64,000 bases of DNA, taken from contig CAUAFT010000005.1 of assembly GCA_958428365.1 (NCBI GenBank), forward strand, positions 1 through 64,000, read 5' to 3'. The position numbers were made by a program, and so were the translations under genes. The notes under the pieces were generated by a model. The model had not been told where the DNA came from. It made no database searches and saw only the letters and a program-made list of their open reading frames with translations. This document shows, in pieces, positions 36,547 through 45,284 of this stretch. The first letter of the stretch is position 1; each line of letters starts with the position of its first letter. This DNA is from an uncultured Lachnospiraceae bacterium (GTDB taxonomy: Bacteria > Bacillota > Clostridia > Lachnospirales > Lachnospiraceae).

Positions 36547-37519
36547 ATGGAAAGCAGCGGCTGTACTGTTGGTTTTTGGTACCATGGTTCTTGGCGGCTG
36601 TGGAAAAAACGAGGTGACTCTGGAAAATGCTTACGATGTCTATGAGACTTCGGCAAAATACGGGATCACCAACAATGGGAACTCCCAGTCCGCGGAATTT
36701 TTTGCGAAGGATCTGGTTGTGACAACGGATGAGAACCTGGGACTGGAGGAGACTACCGAGAGTGTGGCGGAATCCGCCGGAGTTTTTCGTACTACGGAAA
36801 AAGAGGCGGTTTATAAGAAAAATATTTTTGAAAGACTCTATCCTGCCAGCACCACGAAGATCTTGACAGCGTATATCGCCCTGAAGGAAGGAAATCTCGA
36901 TGATATGGTCACTGTCAGTGAAAATGCCGCCAATCAGGCGAGTGATTCCTCTGTCTGTGATCTGAAAGCGGGAGACCAGATGACACTGAGAGATCTTCTC
37001 TACGGTCTGATGCTCCGAAGCGGCAATGATGCGGCTGTGGCAATCGCAGAGCATATCAGCGGCAGTGCGGAAGAGTTCGTGGTACTGATGAATGCCGAGG
37101 CGAAAGCATTGGGAGCTACCAATTCCCATTTTGTGACGCCAAACGGTCTCCATGACGAGGAGCATTATTCTACGGTATATGACATGTACCTGATCATGAA
37201 CGCCGCTGTGCAGGACGAGACCTTTGTGGAAATTCTAAAAACAGCAAACTATACGGTCAATTACACGGACGCCGCAGGAACCCCGGTAACTCAGGAATGG
37301 CTCACCACAAACCAGTACCTGGCTGGAGAGGAGGAGATTCCGGAAGGAGTCACTGTCATCGGCGGTAAGACCGGAACCACGGGAGAGGCGAAATACTGTC
37401 TGGTACAGTACAATGAGAACGCCTCCAAAGAACCTGTGATCTCCATTGTGTTCAAGGCGGACTGCCGGGATAATATGTATCTTTTGATGAGTGAAATGTT
37501 AAAGAATTTTGCGAATTAA
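36530..37519 (+). CDS. D-alanyl-D-alanine carboxypeptidase lipoprotein
   Basis: A 329-aa serine carboxypeptidase (peptidase S11, DacA/PBP5 type) that trims stem pentapeptides. All three motifs are visible: PASTTK (near 104), SGN (RSGNDAA, near 163) and KTG (GGKTGTT, near 280). It starts with GTG at 36530, overlapping mgsA by 17 bp (AGAGGAG 12 nt upstream), which yields a lipoprotein signal peptide with lipobox LGGC. Lipid anchoring here replaces the C-terminal amphipathic helix used by classical PBP5. Confidence 0.9.
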   Translation: MKCTNRWKAAAVLLVFGTMVLGGCGKNEVTLENAYDVYETSAKYGITNNGNSQSAEFFAKDLVVTTDENLGLEETTESVAESAGVFRTTEKEAVYKKNIFERLYPASTTKILTAYIALKEGNLDDMVTVSENAANQASDSSVCDLKAGDQMTLRDLLYGLMLRSGNDAAVAIAEHISGSAEEFVVLMNAEAKALGATNSHFVTPNGLHDEEHYSTVYDMYLIMNAAVQDETFVEILKTANYTVNYTDAAGTPVTQEWLTTNQYLAGEEEIPEGVTVIGGKTGTTGEAKYCLVQYNENASKEPVISIVFKADCRDNMYLLMSEMLKNFAN

Positions 37520-37521
37520 TG

Positions 37522-37616
37522 TTGTTTTTTCTTCGGCGATATATTATAATTATTTTAAGAAAAATCATCTTTGTTTTCAAAATTGTATGAAATGTTTTGA
37601 ATTTTAGATGATTTTT
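37522..37616 (+). promoter_or_regulatory. Promoter and 5' stem-loop before the P-loop gene
   Basis: TTGTTT (37522-37527), 17-nt spacer, TATAAT (37545-37550). The predicted transcript would begin at about 37557, just before an 11-bp inverted repeat (AAAATCATCT near 37561-37570, AGATGATTTT near 37606-37615) with a 35-nt AT-rich loop. The stem could protect the mRNA 5' end, or be the terminator of the preceding operon. Confidence 0.5.
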
Positions 37617-37645
37617 AAAAATTTATGGAGCCGGGAGGAAATGCC

Positions 37646-38065
37646 ATGATAGAGATTATAGCAGGAGAAAAGGGAAAAGGCAAAACAAAGCATCTGCTCG
37701 ACAGAGTGAACGAAGCAGTTCCAAAATCCAGTGGAAACATTGTATATCTGGACAAGAGTCAAAAACATATGTATGAACTGAGCAACAAGGTCAGACTCAT
37801 CAACGTAATGGATTATCCAATCGAAGACTGTGATGAATTTATCGGATTCATCTGTGGAATCATCTCACAGGATCACGATCTGGAAGAATTATACTTAGAC
37901 AGCTTTCTTACCATTTCCAATATGAAAGATGATGAATTAGAACATGCGATTGAAAAGCTGGATGGAATCAGCACAAAGTACGATATTAAGATGACACTCA
38001 GCATTTCCAAAAATGAAGCGGATCTTCCGGAAAACGCAAAATCTAAGATCGTTGTTTCTCTTTAA
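37646..38065 (+). CDS. Small P-loop protein of unknown function
   Basis: A 139-aa protein opening with a Walker A motif, GEKGKGKTK (residues about 7-15), followed by VYLDKSQKHMYEL and an acidic second half. Homologues in Lachnospiraceae are often labelled twitching motility protein PilT, but it is too short and lacks PilT boxes, so I do not adopt that name. The frame can begin at 37625, but ATG 37646 has GGGAGG upstream. Monocistronic with own promoter and terminator. Confidence 0.75.
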   Translation: MIEIIAGEKGKGKTKHLLDRVNEAVPKSSGNIVYLDKSQKHMYELSNKVRLINVMDYPIEDCDEFIGFICGIISQDHDLEELYLDSFLTISNMKDDELEHAIEKLDGISTKYDIKMTLSISKNEADLPENAKSKIVVSL

Positions 38066-38078
38066 GCGTAAATATCAT

Positions 38079-38109
38079 CGGGGCAGTCATTTTGACCTGC
38101 CCCGTTTTC
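38079..38109 (+). terminator. Intrinsic terminator after the P-loop gene
   Basis: CGGGGCAG (38079-38086) pairs with CTGCCCCG (38097-38104), followed by TTTTCTTTTT. The convergent DUF378 gene ends at 38113, so it may also read this hairpin from the other side, but without a T-run. Confidence 0.85.
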
Positions 38110-38112
38110 TTT

Positions 38113-38325
38113 TTAATCCTCTGCCATACCCTTGATTCGACCATAGGCGCTGAAGAGATAGAGCCCGCTGATTCCCACTAAGGCATAGATGATTCTGGAC
38201 AACCAGCTCATACTTCCAAAGAGGAAAGCAACCAGATCAAAGCGGAAGAATCCAATCAGCCCCCAGTTGATGGCACCGATAATCACCAGTGTCAAAAGAG
38301 TGTAATCTAAAACTTTTGAATTCAT
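38113..38325 (-). CDS. DUF378 small membrane protein (YuzA-like)
   Basis: A 70-aa protein with two hydrophobic segments and the family motif IIGAINWGLIGFFRFDLVAFLFG. The longer frame to 38421 is ignored: the ATG at 38325 has a perfect GGAGGT ribosome site and matches the usual length. Function unknown. Confidence 0.85.
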   Translation of the reverse strand: MNSKVLDYTLLTLVIIGAINWGLIGFFRFDLVAFLFGSMSWLSRIIYALVGISGLYLFSAYGRIKGMAED

Positions 38326-38403
38326 AGTAACCTCCTTTTTTGATAGTGTAACCCTCAGAGAAAAATTTATACTTAAGATTTTGTAAGTTTTTATCAGAAA
38401 ACA

Positions 38404-38432
38404 TTGTGAAAAAAAGGACATGGTGATACAAT
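38404..38432 (+). promoter_or_regulatory. Promoter of the HlyD-like/yggS/sepF operon
   Basis: TTGTGA (38404-38409), 17-nt spacer, TACAAT (38427-38432), 30 nt before the chosen ATG at 38462. Confidence 0.65.
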
Positions 38433-38461
38433 AAATGGAGCGATTTCAGGAAGGTAACAAC

Positions 38462-39829
38462 ATGAAAAAAAGAAATGGCAAGGTAGTCAGATACCGCAGA
38501 CCATTAAAAATAAATATCGGGATGATCGTCTTTGGGATCATCCTGCTGTATCTGATCTTCAATGTATTTTTCTATCTGACTAAAAAGCACATATCCGTCT
38601 ATGAAGTCCAGCAGGGAACCATTGCTACAAACCACGTTTATCGGGGATTGATCGTCCGGGATGAAGAGATCGTGACCTCTGCCTCCAATGGATATGTAAC
38701 CTATTACTTACAGGATGCCTCGAAGGCAGGAGTTAAGACTCCGGTCTACAGCCTGGACACTACCGGAACGATATCCTCTCAGATGGAAGAGATCAGGGAA
38801 TCAGAGGATCTCTTTGACGAGGAGGATTACCTGGAACTGGAAAGCACGGTACAGTCCTATACAGGCAGTTATGACAATCAGAATTTTTACAGCGTCTATT
38901 CCTTTAAAGATGAGATATCTGCAAAAATGATGGAGATACAGAATGTCAACGCCCTGGATTCCCTTGGTTCTGATGCCGATACCAGCGCTTTTCAGGTATA
39001 TAACGCCACAAAACCGGGCGTGGTGGTCTATTACACGGATGGATATGAGAATGTGACCACAGATACTCTGACGGAAGAACTGTTCGACGAGAATCAGTAT
39101 AAAAAAGTAAATCTGAAAGATCAGGAGACGGTGGGGTCCGACGTTCCGGTCTATAAACTGATCACCGATGAAAACTGGAACGTGGTCTTTAAAATATCCG
39201 ATGAGCTGGCAGAGACTCTAAAAGATGATGATACGGTGGAGGTTCTTTTTAAGGATGACGGCAACAGCATCTGGGCTTATTACGACATTTTAACGATTGG
39301 AGAAAATTCTTATTTAAATCTGCAGCTGCGCACCTCCATGATCCGGTTTGCAAATCAGCGTTTTATCGACGTGGAGCTGCTCTTGGATGACGCGGCAGGA
39401 TTGAAGATACCAAACACCGCCATCACCACAAAACAGTTTCTTACCGTACCAAAGGAATATTTCGTTCAGGGAAAGGATTCCGATACTTACGGTCTTGTGC
39501 TTGCCGGGGAGGAGGGAGACGCCTCCTTTGTAACGCCGGAGATCTATTACGAAAAAGACGACCTTTATTATATTGACGAGAGCGATGTCCCGAAGGGAAC
39601 CGTCATAAAAAAACCGGATTCCAATGAGACCTATACCGTAAAAAAGACAGCGAAGCTCAAGGGTGTCTATAATATCAATAAAGGCTATGCCGTCTTCAAG
39701 CAGATCGACGTACTCTATCAGAACGAGGAGTATTCGATCTTGAAAACCGGCACCAGCTACGGAATTTCCCTCTACGACCACATCGCCCTGGAGGGGGATT
39801 CTGTATCAGAAAACGACCTGATTCATTAA
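38462..39829 (+). CDS. HlyD-like membrane-anchored protein at the sepF locus
   Basis: A 455-aa protein: a very basic cytoplasmic start (KKRNGKVVRYRRPLK), one transmembrane segment (about 22-42), then an extracellular region whose start (VYEVQQGTIATNHVYRGLIVRDEEIVTSASNGYVTYY) is a HlyD/biotinyl-lipoyl-like barrel-sandwich pattern. No export ATPase or permease is nearby. It is the first gene of an operon with yggS, sepF and ylmH, so a role in division or envelope assembly is plausible but inferred. Start at 38462 has AGGAAGG upstream; an upstream ATG (38435) lacks one. Confidence 0.72.
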   Translation: MKKRNGKVVRYRRPLKINIGMIVFGIILLYLIFNVFFYLTKKHISVYEVQQGTIATNHVYRGLIVRDEEIVTSASNGYVTYYLQDASKAGVKTPVYSLDTTGTISSQMEEIRESEDLFDEEDYLELESTVQSYTGSYDNQNFYSVYSFKDEISAKMMEIQNVNALDSLGSDADTSAFQVYNATKPGVVVYYTDGYENVTTDTLTEELFDENQYKKVNLKDQETVGSDVPVYKLITDENWNVVFKISDELAETLKDDDTVEVLFKDDGNSIWAYYDILTIGENSYLNLQLRTSMIRFANQRFIDVELLLDDAAGLKIPNTAITTKQFLTVPKEYFVQGKDSDTYGLVLAGEEGDASFVTPEIYYEKDDLYYIDESDVPKGTVIKKPDSNETYTVKKTAKLKGVYNINKGYAVFKQIDVLYQNEEYSILKTGTSYGISLYDHIALEGDSVSENDLIH

Positions 39830-39844
39830 AAAGGAGTGAAATAG

Positions 39845-40540
39845 ATGTTAAAGGAAAATCTGGAAAAAGTAGAAGCACAGATACAAAAGGCATGCCAGGT
39901 ATCCGGGAGAGACCGGGAGGAAGTGACTCTGATCGCAGTCAGCAAGACCAAACCTGTGGAGATGTTACAGGAGATCTACGATGCTGGCATCCGGGATTTT
40001 GGAGAAAATAAGGTTCAGGAACTGACGGAAAAATATGAGGTAATGCCAGAGGACATGAAGTGGCATATGATCGGACACCTCCAGCGCAACAAGGTGAAAT
40101 ACATAGTGGATAAGGTGGAACTGATCCACTCCGTGGACAGCCTGCGCCTGGCACAGGAGATCAGCAAGGAAGCGGTCAAGAAAAACGTCACAGTTTCCAT
40201 TCTGATCGAGATCAATGTTGCCGGAGAGGAGACAAAATTCGGACTCTCCACAGAGGAGGTACTTACTTTGGTGGAGGAGGCTGCCAAGCTTCCAAATCTT
40301 CAGATCAAAGGATTGATGACTGTGGCGCCGCCGGTAGCAGATCCGGAAGAAAACCGCCCATTTTTCCGAAAAATAAAACAATTATCTGTTGACATAACTA
40401 ATAAAAACATTGATAATGTAACTATGGAAATTTTGTCAATGGGAATGACAAACGATTATGCGGTCGCCATTGAAGAGGGAGCGACCATGGTTCGTGTAGG
40501 AACCGGTATCTTTGGAGAGAGAGATTACAGTAAGAAATAA
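39845..40540 (+). CDS. PLP homeostasis protein YggS/YlmE
   Basis: A 231-aa PLP-binding TIM-barrel protein (PLPBP) that maintains free pyridoxal phosphate and amino-acid balance. The N-terminal AVSKTKPVEMLQEIYDAGIRDFGENKVQEL contains the PLP lysine, and SMGMTNDYAVAIEEGATMVRVGTGIFG is the phosphate site. Ribosome site AAGGAG. In Firmicutes it is ylmE, next to ylmF (sepF), as here. Confidence 0.95.
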   Translation: MLKENLEKVEAQIQKACQVSGRDREEVTLIAVSKTKPVEMLQEIYDAGIRDFGENKVQELTEKYEVMPEDMKWHMIGHLQRNKVKYIVDKVELIHSVDSLRLAQEISKEAVKKNVTVSILIEINVAGEETKFGLSTEEVLTLVEEAAKLPNLQIKGLMTVAPPVADPEENRPFFRKIKQLSVDITNKNIDNVTMEILSMGMTNDYAVAIEEGATMVRVGTGIFGERDYSKK

Positions 40541-40555
40541 GTTAGGAGAAAAAGC

Positions 40556-41080
40556 ATGGGAGTTCTAGATAAATTTTTAAACGTAATGAAATTAAATCCA
40601 GACGACGATGATGATTTTTATGATGACGACTTTTATGACGATGAGGAAGAAGAAGTGAAAAAACCGGTCTTTCGCAAAAAATCGGAAGATGATGTAGATG
40701 ATATGTTCAACGATCAGCCGGAACGGGACAGATCCTCAAAGACAACGACGAAGCTGACTCCGATTCGCGGCGGCAAAAAGACAAGCCACAACAATATGGA
40801 GGTCTGCGTCATCAAACCCACCTCCGTGGACGACGCCAGAGAGATTACCGAGACTCTTTTGGACAACCGGACGGTAGTTCTGAATGTAGAGGGACTGGAT
40901 GTAGACATCGCCCAGAGGATCATCGATTTTTCTTCCGGCTCCTGTTTTGCCATCAGCGGAAATCTGCAGAAGATCTCAAACTACATCTTTATCATCACAC
41001 CGCCAAGTGTTGAGATTTCAGGAGATTTTCTGAATCTGATGGACGCTTTTGACAGCTCTGCTATACAGACGGATTTCTAA
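40556..41080 (+). CDS. sepF: Cell division protein SepF
   Basis: A 174-aa FtsZ-associated membrane anchor. N-terminal amphipathic membrane helix (VLDKFLNVMKLN) is followed by an Asp-rich run (about 18-30), a linker, and the C-terminal SepF domain (about 80-170; VCVIKPTSVDDAREITETLLDNRTVVLNVEGLDVDIAQRIIDFSSG). The Asp stretch, largely coded by repeated GAT/GAC, is unusually dense. 15 bp after yggS. Confidence 0.95.
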   Translation: MGVLDKFLNVMKLNPDDDDDFYDDDFYDDEEEEVKKPVFRKKSEDDVDDMFNDQPERDRSSKTTTKLTPIRGGKKTSHNNMEVCVIKPTSVDDAREITETLLDNRTVVLNVEGLDVDIAQRIIDFSSGSCFAISGNLQKISNYIFIITPPSVEISGDFLNLMDAFDSSAIQTDF

Positions 41081-41083
41081 GCC

Positions 41084-41815
41084 ATGGGAAACGAACAGGA
41101 TCTAATACAAAAACGTCTGCTGGATCTTTCCAGACAGGCCAACAGAAAGGGAATCGTTATTTTTAGCGATTTCCTTAATTTGAATGAGCAAAATCTTCTG
41201 GATTCCGTAAAAGACAGGATGGAAACGGACTTTGAACTCTGTGGAGGATATGAGTTTGCTGAACGGAAGATCGCTGCCTTTCTTCCGGTGGATCTGGGTT
41301 ATGAATGGGATGATCCTCTCGCCTGTCTGAAGATCACCCCCGTTCACCCGAAATTTGCCGATAAATTGACCCACCGGGATGTCTTAGGAGCGGTCATGAA
41401 TCTGGGACTGGACAGATCGAAGATCGGCGACATCCTGTGCAAAGAGGATGTCTGTTATCTGTTCTGCGTGGAGCAGATAAAATCTTATCTTCTCGATTCC
41501 CTGTTGAAAATCCGACATACCATGGTAAATGCAGAGGAGATAGACGCGCTTACTACTTCCGTTGTACCGGAGTTTATTGAGAAGAGCGGTATCGTCACCT
41601 CCAACCGTCTGGACAGTGTCATCGCCTGTTTCTGCAACTGCTCCAGAAGCGAGGCTTCCAGGCTGATTGCCGGAGGCAAGGTCTTTGTGGCTGGCAAGGA
41701 AATTCTTCACAATACCTACCGCTGTAAGGAGGGAGACATCCTCTCTGTGCGCTCATTTGGAAAATACATCTTTGATTCCTGCCTCGGCGAGACGAAAAAA
41801 GGACGTCAAAAATAA
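41084..41815 (+). CDS. ylmH: YlmH-type S4-domain RNA-binding protein
   Basis: A 243-aa protein with a C-terminal S4 RNA-binding domain (about 180-235; NRLDSVIACFCNCSRSEASRLIAGGKVFVAGKEI). Bacillus YlmH binds stalled large ribosomal subunits in ribosome quality control. It starts 4 bp after sepF. The next gene is aroB rather than divIVA. Confidence 0.92.
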   Translation: MGNEQDLIQKRLLDLSRQANRKGIVIFSDFLNLNEQNLLDSVKDRMETDFELCGGYEFAERKIAAFLPVDLGYEWDDPLACLKITPVHPKFADKLTHRDVLGAVMNLGLDRSKIGDILCKEDVCYLFCVEQIKSYLLDSLLKIRHTMVNAEEIDALTTSVVPEFIEKSGIVTSNRLDSVIACFCNCSRSEASRLIAGGKVFVAGKEILHNTYRCKEGDILSVRSFGKYIFDSCLGETKKGRQK

Positions 41816-41845
41816 AATATAGAATTTATAATTAGGAGAAATACT

Positions 41846-42964
41846 ATGATTTCAAAGGAAAAACGACTCTCAGTAACCTATGAAAATGAATGGATCTACG
41901 ACATTCTCCTGGCTTCTTCCTATGAGGAGGTCCCGGAGGAGATAAAAGGGCTGGGATATGACACACATACAAAGATATGCATTGTTACAGATTCAAACGT
42001 GGCAAAAATATACGAAAAAGAATTGCATACAAAGCTGTCTGAAATCTTTTCCGATGTAAAGTCCTTTATTTTTGATGCCGGGGAAGTCAGCAAAAATCTG
42101 GATACGATCCAAAAATTATATGAATTTTTAATTATAAACCGTTTTGAGAGGAAAGATTTGCTTCTTGCTTTGGGTGGCGGAGTGGTTGGAGATATGACCG
42201 GCTTTGCCGCCGCCACTTATCTGAGGGGAATTGACTTTATTCAGATTCCAACGACCCTCCTCGCCCAGGTGGACAGCAGCATCGGTGGAAAGACCGGCGT
42301 GGATTTTGCCCAGTACAAGAATATGGTGGGGGCTTTCAAACAGCCTAAGTTGGTCTATATGAACCTGAACGTCCTAAAGACCCTGCCGAGGGAACAGTTT
42401 GCATCAGGAATGGCTGAGGCGTTGAAATCGGGACTGATCCGGGATGCAAAATATTTTTCCTATTTGGAGGAAGAACGGATAAGGATCCAGTCTGTGTCTG
42501 AGGGAGAGATCAGCCGTGCCGTCCTGGGAAGCTGCAAGGTCAAACGAGAGGTAGTACAAAAAGATCCAAAGGAGAAGGGCGAGAGAGCTCTGTTGAATTT
42601 TGGACACACCATCGGACATGCCGTTGAAAAATTATCGGATTTTTCTCTGTATCACGGGGAATGCGTGGCGCTTGGCATGGCAGCTGCCTCCTATATTTCC
42701 TGGAAACTGGGAAATATTACTAAAAATGATCTGAAACGGATTGAAACTGCAATCTCTGCTTACGAATTACCGATTCGATTGAATGTTCAGGAAAAAAATC
42801 TGTCCATGACTGCAGAGGACATCCTGACAGCCACAAAATCGGATAAAAAAATGGAGCAGGGACAGGTGAAATTTATCTTATTACAGGAAATCGGAAACGC
42901 TTATATCAGCCGCGAGGTATCAGATGAGCTGTTGATGGATGGAATCCGTTATATTCTGGCTTAA
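41846..42964 (+). CDS. aroB: 3-dehydroquinate synthase
   Basis: A 372-aa NAD- and metal-dependent enzyme of the shikimate pathway (DAHP to 3-dehydroquinate). Motifs ALGGGVVGDMTGFAAATYLRG, PTTLLAQVDSSIGGKTGVD and the zinc-site LNFGHTIGHAVE are complete. It sits alone among division and lipoprotein genes, away from other aro genes. Ribosome site TTAGGAG. Confidence 0.96.
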   Translation: MISKEKRLSVTYENEWIYDILLASSYEEVPEEIKGLGYDTHTKICIVTDSNVAKIYEKELHTKLSEIFSDVKSFIFDAGEVSKNLDTIQKLYEFLIINRFERKDLLLALGGGVVGDMTGFAAATYLRGIDFIQIPTTLLAQVDSSIGGKTGVDFAQYKNMVGAFKQPKLVYMNLNVLKTLPREQFASGMAEALKSGLIRDAKYFSYLEEERIRIQSVSEGEISRAVLGSCKVKREVVQKDPKEKGERALLNFGHTIGHAVEKLSDFSLYHGECVALGMAAASYISWKLGNITKNDLKRIETAISAYELPIRLNVQEKNLSMTAEDILTATKSDKKMEQGQVKFILLQEIGNAYISREVSDELLMDGIRYILA

Positions 42965-42985
42965 ATGATTTCATTGCCTTTTGTG

Positions 42986-43016
42986 TTGACATAATTATTT
43001 TATGTTAATCTATGAC
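42986..43016 (+). promoter_or_regulatory. Probable promoter of lspA
   Basis: A perfect TTGACA (42986-42991); the best -10 hexamers, TATGAC (43011-43016) or CTATGA one base earlier, give a long 18-19-nt spacer. Confidence 0.4.
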
Positions 43017-43073
43017 AAATCTATTTTTTATTTATGATGTGTGATTTTGCAAAACGAATGGAGAGAAATGATT

Positions 43074-43604
43074 ATGACTGAAAAAAAGAGCTTACAATTT
43101 CATTTGTTTTTCTGGCTTGGAACGATCGCATTCCTTCTTCTGGATCGTATCAGTAAATATCTGGCTGTGAAGTACCTAAAAGACGGTTCTGTGGTGACGA
43201 TCATAAAGAACGTATTCTGTCTGCAGTATCTGGAGAACCGGGGAGCCGCCTTCGGGCTTTTACAGGGGAAGAAGGTCTTTTTTATCCTGATTACGCTGGT
43301 GTTTTTTGTTGTGATCTGCTGGATCTATGCCAGACTTTCCGCAAAGAAACGCTTTTATCCGGTCTTTCTCATCATGTCCCTGTTTTTGACAGGGGCTGCC
43401 GGGAACTTTATTGACCGGATTTCTCTGAATTATGTCGTTGACTTTTTTTATTTTGAACTCATTGATTTTCCAATCTTTAATGTTGCGGATATCTATGTGA
43501 CTTGCGGTGCAGTTCTGTTCTTCTTTTTCTTTCTGTTTTATTATAAGGAAAAAGATTTCGATGAGATGAGCGGACAGATCCTGCCATGGAAAAAACAGAA
43601 TTAG
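43074..43604 (+). CDS. lspA: Signal peptidase II (lipoprotein)
   Basis: A 176-aa aspartyl peptidase with four transmembrane segments that cuts prolipoproteins before the lipid-modified cysteine. Conserved NRGAAFG, and the two catalytic aspartates in GNFIDRI and FNVADIYV are visible. Several starts are possible: ATG 43074 (GGAGA 9 nt upstream), ATG 43068, and GTG 43041. The gene overlaps the longest frame of rluD. Its substrates in this window include the DUF3048 protein and the carboxypeptidase. Confidence 0.94.
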   Translation: MTEKKSLQFHLFFWLGTIAFLLLDRISKYLAVKYLKDGSVVTIIKNVFCLQYLENRGAAFGLLQGKKVFFILITLVFFVVICWIYARLSAKKRFYPVFLIMSLFLTGAAGNFIDRISLNYVVDFFYFELIDFPIFNVADIYVTCGAVLFFFFFLFYYKEKDFDEMSGQILPWKKQN

Positions 43605-43618
43605 GATGGTATTGCAGC

Positions 43619-44530
43619 ATGAAAACACAATATTTTGAAGTAGAAGAAACCTGGAAAGAAGCCCGGCTGGACCGCTATCTCTCGGAAATGATACCGGAGC
43701 AGTCCCGCTCTTTTTTTCAAAAACTGATCAAGGATGGATTTGTGAGAGTCAACGAGTTCATCCAAAAAGCCAATTACCGCTTAAATATCGGGGATATGGT
43801 GGAGGTCGTGATTCCCGATGCGGTTCCCACCGATATCCAGCCTGAAAATATTCCACTGGATATTCTTTACGAGGACGACGATCTGTTAATCGTCAACAAA
43901 CCCAAGGGCATGGTGGTGCATCCGGCCATTGGTCACTATACGGGAACTCTGGTGAACGCCATCATGTATCACTGCAAGGACAGTCTCTCCGGAATCAATG
44001 GGGAGATCCGTCCGGGAATTGTACACCGGATCGATAAAGATACCACCGGCTCCCTCATCGTCTGCAAAAACGACGAAGCCCATTTAAAGATCGCAGAACA
44101 GATCAAAGAACATTCTGTCACCAGAAAATATGTGGGAGTCGTCGCCGGGAATTTTAACGAGGAGAGCGGAACGGTGGAGGGCGCCATCGGACGCCATCCG
44201 GTGGACCGAAAAAAAATGACCATCAACGAGCAGAATGGAAAGCCCGCCATTACACATTACCGTGTCCTCCAACACTTAAAAGGAGCTTCCTACATGGAAT
44301 TTACCTTAGAGACCGGACGGACGCATCAGATCCGGGTTCACATGGCAAGCATTTCCCACCCGCTTTTGGGTGATAAAGTCTATGGCAGCCAGAAAAATCC
44401 CTATAAACTACAGGGACAGGCTCTCCATGCCAGAACCATCGGTTTCGTCCACCCCAGCACTGGAAAATATATGGAAGTCTCAGCCCCTGTTCCTGATTAT
44501 ATGGTAGATTTGGTAAAAAAATTAAGTTGA
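43619..44530 (+). CDS. rluD: RluA/RluD-family pseudouridine synthase
   Basis: A 303-aa rRNA pseudouridine synthase. N-terminal S4 domain (about 15-75), then the catalytic motif HRIDKDTTGSLIVCK with the nucleophilic Asp (HRIDKDT, about residues 137-143) and GRTHQIRVHMA. In Firmicutes lspA-rluD (ylyB) linkage is standard. The chosen ATG at 43619 has AGGATGG upstream; an earlier ATG at 43586 lies inside lspA. Confidence 0.93.
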   Translation: MKTQYFEVEETWKEARLDRYLSEMIPEQSRSFFQKLIKDGFVRVNEFIQKANYRLNIGDMVEVVIPDAVPTDIQPENIPLDILYEDDDLLIVNKPKGMVVHPAIGHYTGTLVNAIMYHCKDSLSGINGEIRPGIVHRIDKDTTGSLIVCKNDEAHLKIAEQIKEHSVTRKYVGVVAGNFNEESGTVEGAIGRHPVDRKKMTINEQNGKPAITHYRVLQHLKGASYMEFTLETGRTHQIRVHMASISHPLLGDKVYGSQKNPYKLQGQALHARTIGFVHPSTGKYMEVSAPVPDYMVDLVKKLS

Positions 44531-44654
44531 AATCCTGTCAATTACTTCCAGAATAATCAGAAAAATTGCAACATATTCTAAAAAACTATACAAATTTCAA
44601 GAAATAGTATATACTATATTTATAGATATATTCTAATGGAAGGTGGAATGGAAT

Positions 44655-45284
44655 ATGAGCAATTTTATTATTACAATCGGACGTGAATTTGGCAGCAACG
44701 GAAGGCTTATCGGAGAAAAAACTGCAAAAAGGCTGGGAATCAAGTGCTACGACAAGGAGCTTTTATCCAGGGCGGCAAAAGAGAGCGGATTTTGTGAGGA
44801 AATTCTCGAAAACAACGACGAAAGACCGACCAACAGTTTTTTATATTCTCTGGTAATGGACACATATTCCATGAATCACTACGCGACCGCTCCATTTTTG
44901 GATATGCCGTTGAATCAGAAAGTATTCTTAGCACAGTATGAAGCAATACAAAAAATTGCCAGTGAAGAATCCTGTGTCATCGTGGGACGCTGCGCCGATT
45001 ATGCCTTGCACAATCATGAAAAGTGTCTGAATGTTTTCATCCATGCGGATAAGGACGCCCGGATCGCAGAGATCTGTAAACGAATGGATCTGTCCACCAA
45101 CAAGGCAAAGGATATGATCCAAAAACAGGATAAGCAACGAGCAAGCTATTACAATTATTACAGCAATAAGAAATGGGGAGATTCCAGAAATTATCATCTG
45201 ACTCTGGATAGTTCCGCGCTTGGCGTTGACGGCTGTGTGGAAATGATCCTGAAATACCGGGAATTGATGTTGAATAAAGACTAA
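44655..45284 (+). CDS. Cytidylate kinase-like family protein
   Basis: A 209-aa P-loop kinase-fold protein of the cytidylate kinase-like family. N-terminal ITIGREFGSNGRLIGEKTAKRLG replaces the standard Walker A but is typical of this group; CVIVGRCADYAL and an arginine-rich lid (KQDKQRASYYNYYSNKKWGDSRNYHL) follow. The true substrate is not known. Start at ATG 44655, with AAGGTGG upstream. A TA-rich stretch (44605-44635) before it may hold the promoter. Confidence 0.85.
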   Translation: MSNFIITIGREFGSNGRLIGEKTAKRLGIKCYDKELLSRAAKESGFCEEILENNDERPTNSFLYSLVMDTYSMNHYATAPFLDMPLNQKVFLAQYEAIQKIASEESCVIVGRCADYALHNHEKCLNVFIHADKDARIAEICKRMDLSTNKAKDMIQKQDKQRASYYNYYSNKKWGDSRNYHLTLDSSALGVDGCVEMILKYRELMLNKD

